Assembly (NCBI GenBank): GCA_018660305.1
Contig: JABJKO010000294.1
Location: 1 to 12,588 of the forward strand
Source: Rhodospirillaceae bacterium
Lineage (GTDB): Bacteria > Pseudomonadota > Alphaproteobacteria > MPNO01 > UBA2964
Direction of reading: 5' to 3'
Length of the DNA stretch: 12,588 nucleotides
Shown here: piece after piece, positions 7,014 through 12,588 of the stretch
Layout of the letters: each line of letters begins with the position of its first letter
Numbering within the stretch: position 1 is the first letter of the stretch
Program-made: the position numbers and the translations under genes
The notes under the pieces: generated by a model
What the model saw: the letters and a program-made list of their open reading frames with translations, nothing else
Told to the model about the DNA's origin: nothing
The model's database searches: none

Positions 7014-7140
7014 ACCCCCCACCCTAACCCTCCCCCTCAAGGGGGGAGGGGATAAAATTTGGATGGCCGTCAAATTCCGTTTAGACGCGGTGCCATGCTT
7101 GTCCCCTCCCCCTTGAGGGGGGAGGGTTAGGGTGGGGGTG
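7014..7140. repeat. REPIN-like pair of inverted C/G-rich palindromic repeats
   Basis: Two nearly identical 40-bp units lie in opposite orientation at 7014-7053 and 7101-7140, separated by 47 nt. Each has its own hairpin: CCCTCCCCC, a 4-nt loop (TCAA or TTGA), then GGGGGGAGGG (7028-7050 and 7104-7126). The outer parts (CCCACCCTAACCC and its reverse complement) extend the pairing, so the whole element could also fold as one long hairpin. It lies between the UbiD stop (7202) and the ligase start (6933), both leftward. It could attenuate or stabilise the transcript ends, but has no T-tract typical of an intrinsic terminator. I associate similar sequences with alphaproteobacterial intergenic repeats from memory. 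Confidence 0.85.
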
Positions 7141-7201
7141 ATCCGTTCAACACCCATATAAAAGATATTCTCCACAAACCACGGGGGTACGGCGCGGTCT
7201 G

Positions 7202-8680
7202 TTACCGCCCCTCCATCAGATAGCCGAATTTTTCTTCGGCTTTTTTCAGGACTTCCGGGCTCGGCGCGTTGGACATGGGGAACTGGTCCATCCAGTGAAA
7301 CGGGCGGCAGGCATCGATGATGGCGACGGAATGTGTCATGTCGCCTTGTTCCCGCTGCTTTGGGGTCAGCATGGGATCGGCGGGGCTGTCCCAGGCGTTG
7401 GAAATGAAATCGATGGACTGCTTGGGATCGGTCCGGACCATCATGGCCCAGATGAGCTGGTCCAGCTTGGTCACATCCACATCTTCATCGGTCACGATGA
7501 CATATTTCGATGCATAGGCCGCGGCCCGACATTGCGCCGCGATCTGACCCGCCTGGCGCGAATGACCGGGATAACGCTGCTTGATGGAGACGCCATGCAG
7601 CATGCGCGAGCCGCCGGTTTCGTGGCACCAGACCTGGTGGATATCCGGAACGCCGGCATCGATGATATTCTGCTTGAGCATGGCGGAGCGCATGACGGCA
7701 CGGTAGCGCGCCAGCTCATCCGGCCCCTGGCCCATGGGCGGCACACCCAGGATGATCGGGTCGTTACGGTGATAAATCGCTTCGATCCGCAGGACCGTGC
7801 GGGGCTCCTTGCCGCCGGCATAATGCCCGGTCCATTCGCCGAACGGACCTTCGATCATGGTTTCGGTGGGATCCACATAACCTTCCAGGACCACCTCCGC
7901 GTTGGCCGGGAACGGCAGCCCGGTGACCTTGCCCTCGACGAGCTTCATTGCCTTGCCGCGCAGGCCGCCGACCATGTCCAGCTCGAAGGTGCCCAGCGGT
8001 GCTTCCGTGCCGCCGAAATAGAATGACAGCGGATCGCCGCCCAGCACCATGCAGACCGGCATTTTCTCGCCGCGGGCCTTGTATTTCTCACGGTGAATAT
8101 AGCCGTGATGGCCACGGGCGGTAAGAAAGCCCACTTCCTTCGGTCCATGAACCTGGGCCCGGTACGCCCCGGCATTCAGCCAGTCGTCCTCGGGATCGCG
8201 GGTGACGCTGTAGGTGCCCGTGCCGATATACCGTCCGCCGTCGTTCTCGTGCCATACGGGCGAGGGGAACTTGGTGACGTCGATATCGTCGCCGGTGAGG
8301 ATATTCTCGAAAATGGGACCGTCATCGACGATTTCGTGATCGATACTTTGTTGATCGACAAGAAAACTCTCACGATAGGCGTTGGACAGTTCCCATTTGG
8401 AGAGATGTTCGGGAAATCCGAGCGTCATGTTGCGTCTTGTGCCGGCGAACATGTTCATCAGCAGGCGAAAGCCCTTGGGACAGCCAGGGACATCCTCGAA
8501 GACAACGCAGGGGCCGGTTTCCTCGCGCAGCACCGCCTCGGCGGCAAGCCCGATATCCTCTTCCCAGCTCGCGCCTTTGACGTATTCCACCTCTCCCAGC
8601 TGGTCGGCGAGGACCAGCCATTCCCGAAGGTCGTCATAGGCGATCTTGCCTGCAATATTGCTCCCTGATTCAACGCTCAT
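7202..8680 (-). CDS. UbiD-family prenylated-FMN-dependent (de)carboxylase
   Basis: A complete 492-residue UbiD-type enzyme, which reversibly decarboxylates alpha,beta-unsaturated or aromatic acids using prenylated FMN. The conserved catalytic residues are visible: N169 and R174 in NAGAYR (169-174), and E277 and E282 in EGPFGE (277-282), the equivalents of the Arg-Glu-Glu set known from fungal Fdc1. The C-terminal region (about 380-490) is typical of the family. The start at 8680 is chosen because GGAGG lies five nt upstream; extending to 8785 would add 35 residues without support and run into the divergent promoter region. It is divergent from the TIM-barrel gene (155-nt gap). No ubiX-like prenyltransferase is in the window, so the cofactor must be made elsewhere. 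In a set with a CoA ligase and oxygenases a catabolic role is more likely than ubiquinone synthesis, but the substrate is unknown. Confidence 0.95.
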   Translation of the reverse strand: MSVESGSNIAGKIAYDDLREWLVLADQLGEVEYVKGASWEEDIGLAAEAVLREETGPCVVFEDVPGCPKGFRLLMNMFAGTRRNMTLGFPEHLSKWELSNAYRESFLVDQQSIDHEIVDDGPIFENILTGDDIDVTKFPSPVWHENDGGRYIGTGTYSVTRDPEDDWLNAGAYRAQVHGPKEVGFLTARGHHGYIHREKYKARGEKMPVCMVLGGDPLSFYFGGTEAPLGTFELDMVGGLRGKAMKLVEGKVTGLPFPANAEVVLEGYVDPTETMIEGPFGEWTGHYAGGKEPRTVLRIEAIYHRNDPIILGVPPMGQGPDELARYRAVMRSAMLKQNIIDAGVPDIHQVWCHETGGSRMLHGVSIKQRYPGHSRQAGQIAAQCRAAAYASKYVIVTDEDVDVTKLDQLIWAMMVRTDPKQSIDFISNAWDSPADPMLTPKQREQGDMTHSVAIIDACRPFHWMDQFPMSNAPSPEVLKKAEEKFGYLMEGR

Positions 8681-8685
8681 TTTTT

Positions 8686-8690
8686 CCTCC
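8686..8690 (-). promoter_or_regulatory. Ribosome binding site fixing the UbiD start at 8680
   Basis: GGAGG on the minus strand ends five nt before the ATG at 8680. It is the strongest Shine-Dalgarno in the window and decides between this start and the longer reading from 8785. Confidence 0.85.
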
Positions 8691-8759
8691 AAATCCTGTT
8701 GGGCGGAGAGTGGCATGGCGGCGGCGGGTGAGGCAAGCGCAGGGCGCGCCTTCCCTGCG

Positions 8760-8792
8760 TTGACAGGAAAGATCGTGTTGACCACGCTGTCA
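8760..8792. promoter_or_regulatory. Candidate regulatory site in the UbiD / TIM-barrel divergent region
   Basis: The 155-nt gap between the divergent starts (8681-8835) holds TTGACA at 8760-8765 (plus strand), which could be a -35 box, although no good -10 follows at 16-18 nt. It also holds a short inverted repeat, TGACAG (8761-8766) and CTGTCA (8787-8792), with a 20-nt spacer, that could be an operator. Nothing else in the gap stands out. Chance occurrence of six-base arms is possible. Confidence 0.25.
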
Positions 8793-8835
8793 TAGGGGCG
8801 GGCTGCCCCGCGCAGGAGGCGATGGGAAGAAACCG

Positions 8836-9858
8836 ATGGCGACCGATTTTCTGTTGGGCTGTACCTACAATTTTCTTCAGAAGGATGTGGAAGTCCCTCC
8901 CCTGACGCGATTTGAGATGGTGCGCGAAACCGGTGTCTTCGATTACATCAACTGGTTGCCCAAATCCGACCAGCTCAGTGCGTGCGTGGCGGCTTCGGAG
9001 AAGACCGGGATACCCATGCTGACCGGGAACTATATCCATCAGCTTGGACTGAACGATGAGATGCTCGCGGAAACCATGCGAAACGCTGCCCGGGCCGGCG
9101 TCAAAATGGTCAATGTCATGCTCGGGACTTACGCGGCGGACGGCCATGAACTGACCGATGATGAGATCATCGATACTTATCTACGAACCGCTGAAATAGG
9201 TGACGAGGTTGGAGTCGCACTGAGTTTCGAGTTGCACGTGGATTGCTGGAGCGAGAAATACAAACGGGTGACGCCCATCGTTGAGGCGGTGAAGGCGCGG
9301 GGGATTCCGTTTCATCTGACCATCGATTACAGCCACGTCATCTTCAAGATCGACAATCCGGAGCAGCAGGAAATTTCCCATGTTCGGGAGGATGTGGAAA
9401 CAGGGCGGGTGGTACTCGACCCCTATGAGGACGGCAATCTCTGCGAGGAATGGTTGGCGCTCGATGTGGTGGATTTCGCGCAGTTCCGGCCGGTGGTGCC
9501 GGATAATCCGCGGAATGTCTGGGGAGTGAACCCCGACGGATCGCAGCCCCGCGGCATCATGTATCCTTTTGTGAAGCCCGGGCCGGGGGAATGGCATTCG
9601 CCCTGGGAGGCCTATCGGCTGGCACCCTGCAAGGAAGCTTTTCGGACTATCTTGCGCTATCATCTGACCCAAGAGACCAGCCCGCTGCGCTTTGTGATCA
9701 CCGAGATGATCGCCACGTCCGATTACGGGATGAACGCAAAATTCTCCCTGATCGAGCAGAATGCGGCCTGCGGGCGGTGGATTCGGGAAACCTGGTCGCA
9801 GATGAAGGCGATGCGGGCGGCGGGTGTTCCGCTGACGGTGGAAGGAGAAACAGCATGA
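8836..9858 (+). CDS. Xylose-isomerase-like TIM-barrel protein (sugar phosphate isomerase/epimerase superfamily)
   Basis: A 340-residue protein resembling the AP-endonuclease-2/xylose-isomerase-like TIM barrels, which are metal-dependent isomerases, epimerases, aldolases, dehydratases or hydrolases. Metal-site candidates follow the family pattern: E132-L-H134 at the end of one strand, D164-Y-S-H167 at the next, and E290 in VITEMIA near the end. The stretch 175-255 between the D-x-x-H strand and the last Glu is longer than in minimal members and rich in Pro, Asp and Trp, perhaps a lid. Start: GGGAAG at 8824-8829, six nt before the ATG, supports 8836; the AGGAGG at 8814-8819 is too distant for it. 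It overlaps the next gene by ATGA, so the two proteins are probably made together and may act in sequence. The reaction cannot be named from sequence. Confidence 0.85.
   Translation: MATDFLLGCTYNFLQKDVEVPPLTRFEMVRETGVFDYINWLPKSDQLSACVAASEKTGIPMLTGNYIHQLGLNDEMLAETMRNAARAGVKMVNVMLGTYAADGHELTDDEIIDTYLRTAEIGDEVGVALSFELHVDCWSEKYKRVTPIVEAVKARGIPFHLTIDYSHVIFKIDNPEQQEISHVREDVETGRVVLDPYEDGNLCEEWLALDVVDFAQFRPVVPDNPRNVWGVNPDGSQPRGIMYPFVKPGPGEWHSPWEAYRLAPCKEAFRTILRYHLTQETSPLRFVITEMIATSDYGMNAKFSLIEQNAACGRWIRETWSQMKAMRAAGVPLTVEGETA
9842..9847 (+). promoter_or_regulatory. Ribosome binding site fixing the 2OG-oxygenase start at 9855
   Basis: AAGGAG seven nt before the ATG at 9855, together with the ATGA overlap with the preceding stop, makes this the start. 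A longer in-frame reading beginning at 9591 lies inside the TIM-barrel gene and is not needed. Confidence 0.85.
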
Positions 9859-10820
9859 TCATTTACTCCGAACCCAAATCGGCCAGCCATCTTCCTGTCA
9901 TAGACCTTGGCGCAAGTTTCGCCGACGACGCGGATGCCGGTGCCCAGGTTGCCAATGAAATCGGCGCGGCCTGCCGCGACACGGGATTTTTCTATGTTGC
10001 CAACCATGGTGTCGACCAGGCGCTGGTCGAGGGCGCATTCGCTCAGTCCAACCGGTTTTTCGATCAGCCTGACCATTGGAAATCAACGCTGTGCAAGCAG
10101 GGCTACTCCAACGGATATGAACCCTGGGAAGCCCAACGTCTCGACAAGGACTCGCCCGGCGACATAAAGGAATCTTTCAATTTCACGGCGGATGGAGTCC
10201 CTGGAACGCCGGGCTACAAAGCCAATATGTGGCCCGACGATTTCCCCGGCTTTCGCGACGGGCTGGAGGCCTATAACAGTGCGATGCGCGGGCTTGGGCT
10301 GCATGTGTCACGGCTGATCGCGCTGTCCCTCGGTATGTCCTTTAATGAGTTCGACGCCACCTTTGATCCCCAGAAATCGCCGCTCCGTATTCTGCGGTAC
10401 CCGCCGCACCCCGATGATGCCGCGTACAATCAACTGGGCGCCGGCGCGCACACGGATTGGGGCTGGATCACATTGCTGGCGCAGGATTCCCTCGGGGGGC
10501 TGGAAGTGGAAACCGCCTCGGGGGATTGGGTGCGCGTGGATCCGGTTCCGGGCACGTTCGTCGTCAATCTCGGCGATCTGGTGCGGCGCTGGACCAACGG
10601 CAAGTACCATTCGAGCCTGCATCGGGTGATGAACAACCGGTCGGGGCAGAACCGGCATTCCATTGTCCTGTTTTTCAATCAGGCGCACGAAACCCATGTG
10701 GAATGCCTGCCTACCTGTCTGGAAGCGGGTGAAGAGCCCAAATTTGCGCCTTGCACGGCCGGTGAACACACGCTGGAGCGCTACAACGAATCACGGCATC
10801 ATCTGCAGCCTGCGGAGTAA
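9855..10820 (+). CDS. 2-oxoglutarate/Fe(II)-dependent oxygenase, isopenicillin N synthase-like
   Basis: A complete 321-residue non-heme iron oxygenase. The N-terminal DIOX_N-like part begins with LPVIDLG (13-19) and includes DTGFFYVANHGV (42-53). The double-stranded beta-helix carries the 2-His-1-Asp iron triad H199-x-D201 (in HTDWGW) and H256 (in YHSSLHRV), and R267-x-S269, the usual 2-oxoglutarate-binding pair. The protein should couple 2-oxoglutarate decarboxylation to hydroxylation, desaturation or ring modification of a small molecule in the cytoplasm; plant-type and IPNS-like bacterial members have very diverse substrates. The reading frame overlaps the TIM-barrel gene by four bases (ATGA). 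The flavoprotein gene follows after a 111-nt gap. Being coupled to the TIM-barrel enzyme suggests consecutive steps; that is inference. Confidence 0.93.
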   Translation: MIIYSEPKSASHLPVIDLGASFADDADAGAQVANEIGAACRDTGFFYVANHGVDQALVEGAFAQSNRFFDQPDHWKSTLCKQGYSNGYEPWEAQRLDKDSPGDIKESFNFTADGVPGTPGYKANMWPDDFPGFRDGLEAYNSAMRGLGLHVSRLIALSLGMSFNEFDATFDPQKSPLRILRYPPHPDDAAYNQLGAGAHTDWGWITLLAQDSLGGLEVETASGDWVRVDPVPGTFVVNLGDLVRRWTNGKYHSSLHRVMNNRSGQNRHSIVLFFNQAHETHVECLPTCLEAGEEPKFAPCTAGEHTLERYNESRHHLQPAE

Positions 10821-10919
10821 ACCGGCTTCTTTAGCGGTCCCGTTTTGGCTCCTGTCGAGCAGTTGCAAGCCTGCGGCGCCTAAGGCAAGCTGCGCTCTGT
10901 AATAAGAAACCAAGTGACC

Positions 10920-10924
10920 GGGAG
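10920..10924 (+). promoter_or_regulatory. Ribosome binding site for the FAD oxidoreductase
   Basis: GGGAG lies seven nt before the ATG at 10932 and four nt before the adjacent ATG at 10929. Spacing favours 10932. A GTG at 10914 precedes this site and is therefore unlikely to be the start. Confidence 0.6.
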
Positions 10925-10931
10925 ACAAATG

Positions 10932-12464
10932 ATGGCGTCCGATAACAGCGTAAAATTTGACGACGAATACGACATTGTCGTCGTCGGATACGGCTATGCC
11001 GGTGGGATCGCAGCCATCGAGGCCCATGACCTTGGCGCAAAAGTGCTGCTGGTGGACAAGATGGCCAACCCGGGCGGGATTTCGGTCTGTTCCTACGGCG
11101 CCATGCGGTCCGCCCACAATGCCGATGAGGCCTTCAAGTATCTCAAGACCACCAATGGCGACCGCACGCCCGATGACGTGGTGCGCGCGCTGGCCGAGGG
11201 CATGTCCAGGATCGAGCCCTATATGCGCAAGCTGGCCGAGGTGAACGGCGCCGTGGTCAGTCCCCGCGAGAAAGTCGCGAACTATCCGTTCGACGGTTAC
11301 GACACGTTCTATCAGACGCTGATCGAGGAAGTCCCCAACTTCGATCCCGCGGCCTATTACCCCCATGTGCGGGGCGCACCGGGCGGCGCCCGCGTCTTCA
11401 AGACGCTGGAAGACAATGTTGCCCAGCGCGGCATCGATATCTGGCTGGAAGCGCCCGTTGAAAAACTTGTCACCAGCCGCAACGGCCCAAAGGAAGTGCA
11501 GGGCGTCGTGGTGCGGCGTACCGATGGCGTTCGGACCGTGAAGGCCAACAAGGCCGTTATCCTGGCGTGTGGCGGGTTCGAGGCCAATGAGGAGATGAAG
11601 AACCAGTATTGGCAGATGAAGCCGGTGCTGGCAGCGACCACCAATTCCAATACCGGCGACGGCATCCGCATGGCGCAGGAGCTTGGCGCGCGGCTGTGGC
11701 ACATGTGGCATTACCACGGCTCCTACGGTTTTCAGCACCCCGATTATCCTTACGCCATCCGCATGAAACGGCTGCCCGACTGGATTCCGGGCCGCGAGGC
11801 GACGGCGGTGGTGCAGATGACTTGGATCGTCGTGGACCAGCACGGCAAGCGCTACATGAGCGAGAACCCGCCCTATACGCAGGACACGTCGCACCGGCCC
11901 ATGGAGCATTTCGACACGGTGACCCAGTCGTTTCCGCGCATACCGTCCTACGTCATTTTCGACGAGGTGGGTCGACGGCGTTATCGCGTCGGTGCGCCAA
12001 CCCGTAACGACCCCGAGGTGGAATATGACTGGAGCCAGGACAACATGCAGGAGATCGAGTCCGGTCTCATCAAGAAGGCCGACTCCATCGCCGAATTGGC
12101 GAAACTGGTGGATATTGATCCCGAGACGCTGGAAGCGACCCTGGCGCGCTGGAACGAGATGTGTGCCAGCAAGAACGATGAGGATTTCGGGCGCCCGTCC
12201 GGCACCATGATGAAAATCCAGCGCCCGCCCTTCTATGTGGGTGAGGTCTGGCCGGTGGTCTCAAATACACAAGGCGGGCCGGAACACGATTCCAAGCAGC
12301 GCATCATCGATGTGGAGGACGAGCCCATCCCGCGGTTGTTCGCGGCCGGCGAGATGGGCAGCGCCTGGGGGCATCTGTACATGTCCGGCGGCAATCTCGC
12401 CGAATGCCTGGTTACCGGCCAGATTGCCGGCAAGGAAGCGGCAGAGCTGGAGCCGTGGGGCTAG
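10932..12464 (+). CDS. FAD-dependent oxidoreductase, fumarate reductase / 3-ketosteroid dehydrogenase-type flavoprotein
   Basis: A complete 510-residue flavoprotein of the FAD_binding_2 type (fumarate reductase, urocanate reductase, 3-ketosteroid delta-1-dehydrogenase, tricarballylate dehydrogenase), which adds or removes hydrogen across a C-C bond. The N-terminal dinucleotide fold is plain (D14, then G19-x-G21-x2-G24), and the family's C-terminal FAD segment is present: AAGEMGS (471-477) and SGGNL (485-489). No signal peptide, heme-binding or FMN domain is present, so it is a cytoplasmic stand-alone enzyme. The first 13 residues are a short polar lead. The gap from the 2OG-oxygenase stop (10821-10931) has an imperfect hairpin around 10863-10890 and no clear terminator, so cotranscription is likely. 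Substrate unknown; the family does not distinguish reductase from dehydrogenase by this level of inspection. Confidence 0.92.
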   Translation: MASDNSVKFDDEYDIVVVGYGYAGGIAAIEAHDLGAKVLLVDKMANPGGISVCSYGAMRSAHNADEAFKYLKTTNGDRTPDDVVRALAEGMSRIEPYMRKLAEVNGAVVSPREKVANYPFDGYDTFYQTLIEEVPNFDPAAYYPHVRGAPGGARVFKTLEDNVAQRGIDIWLEAPVEKLVTSRNGPKEVQGVVVRRTDGVRTVKANKAVILACGGFEANEEMKNQYWQMKPVLAATTNSNTGDGIRMAQELGARLWHMWHYHGSYGFQHPDYPYAIRMKRLPDWIPGREATAVVQMTWIVVDQHGKRYMSENPPYTQDTSHRPMEHFDTVTQSFPRIPSYVIFDEVGRRRYRVGAPTRNDPEVEYDWSQDNMQEIESGLIKKADSIAELAKLVDIDPETLEATLARWNEMCASKNDEDFGRPSGTMMKIQRPPFYVGEVWPVVSNTQGGPEHDSKQRIIDVEDEPIPRLFAAGEMGSAWGHLYMSGGNLAECLVTGQIAGKEAAELEPWG

Positions 12465-12479
12465 AGCCCTATACAGCTT

Positions 12480-12586
12480 AATTGAATCAATTTGATGGGG
12501 CGTATGGGCTTCCCGGTTAGGCGCGGTGCGCAGCGCGATGCTTGCGCATCGGGCAAGCGCCGCAACGCAGCCGGGGCGCCCATACG
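12480..12586. repeat. Palindrome-rich intergenic element at the right edge
   Basis: Past the flavoprotein stop no gene is visible up to the window end. Instead there are nested palindromes: AATTGA-A-TCAATT (12480-12492); long arms CGTATGGGC..CCCGG (12501-12516) and its near-perfect complement (12571-12586), 14 of 16 pairing; and an inner hairpin CGATGC-TTGC-GCATCG (12536-12551). The whole could fold into a branched stem. There is no T-tract, so a simple intrinsic terminator is unlikely; a dispersed intergenic repeat or MITE-like element is more probable. It may continue slightly past the window. Confidence 0.65.
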
Positions 12587-12588
12587 AC

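Noticed and set aside
7014..7140. Intrinsic terminator
   Set aside because: The hairpins are strong but are not followed by a T-tract on either strand, and the inverted doublet layout fits a dispersed repeat better.
6838..7175. Small open frames crossing the inverted repeat pair on both strands
   Set aside because: Their translations are Pro/Gly-rich products of the repeat itself, without a ribosome binding site.
7295..8668. Plus-strand open frames at 7295-8026 and 8093-8668
   Set aside because: They are antisense to UbiD, with no recognisable motif.
8681..8785. 35-residue N-terminal extension of UbiD
   Set aside because: The GGAGG-led ATG at 8680 is far better supported, and the extension would occupy the divergent promoter region.
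8677..9147. 156-codon minus-strand frame over the TIM-barrel start
   Set aside because: It is antisense to the TIM-barrel gene and runs through the divergent promoter region and UbiD ribosome binding site.
1..12588. Defence, toxin-antitoxin, phage or transposase genes and tRNA/rRNA
   Set aside because: All coding capacity is accounted for by metabolic enzymes and the YkgJ/repeat pair. No matching motifs or RNA structures were seen.

Overview
The window is GC-rich, densely packed bacterial DNA with short intergenic gaps, ATGA-type start/stop overlaps and Shine-Dalgarno-led starts. It also carries a C/G-rich inverted repeat pair of a kind I associate with alphaproteobacterial genomes. A heterotrophic alphaproteobacterium, perhaps Rhodospirillales-like, is the best guess. 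No rRNA, tRNA or phylogenetic marker gene is present to prove it.

Layout from left to right. (1) The C-terminal part of a thiamine-diphosphate enzyme (+, cut by the window edge). (2) A leftward group: a Rieske non-heme iron oxygenase alpha subunit, a YkgJ-type CxxCxxCC protein 12 nt behind it, and a small Tat-signal protein whose start overlaps the YkgJ stop. The mature part of the small protein is a repeat array carrying seven Gln-(Asp/Asn/Glu)-Lys motifs. (3) An HGG-motif alpha/beta hydrolase (+), divergent from the Rieske gene. (4) A leftward pair, an AMP-forming acyl-CoA ligase followed by an acyl-CoA-dehydrogenase-fold flavoprotein, joined by an ATGA overlap. (5) A REPIN-like inverted repeat pair. 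(6) A UbiD-family prenylated-FMN decarboxylase (-). (7) Divergent from UbiD, a rightward run: a xylose-isomerase-like TIM-barrel protein, a 2-oxoglutarate/Fe(II) oxygenase overlapping it by ATGA, and a fumarate-reductase/ketosteroid-dehydrogenase-type flavoprotein. (8) A palindrome-rich non-coding element at the right edge.

Most of the genes look like parts of a catabolic gene set for an aromatic, heterocyclic or otherwise unsaturated acid: CoA activation, flavin- and iron-dependent oxidation, UbiD (de)carboxylation, hydrolysis and a ThDP lyase/decarboxylase. The substrate cannot be read from the sequence. No regulator, transporter, Rieske reductase/ferredoxin or UbiX prenyltransferase is in the window, so those functions must be encoded elsewhere.

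The most unusual item is the YkgJ plus Tat-repeat-protein pair (950-1943). A cytoplasmic cysteine-cluster (probably metal or Fe-S) protein is translationally coupled to an exported, lysine-rich, Cys-free repeat protein. This has the architecture of a modifying enzyme with a multi-site peptide substrate. Because I recall flagellin lysine N-methylase FliB as a CxxCxxCC relative, lysine modification before Tat export is a testable, unproven hypothesis.
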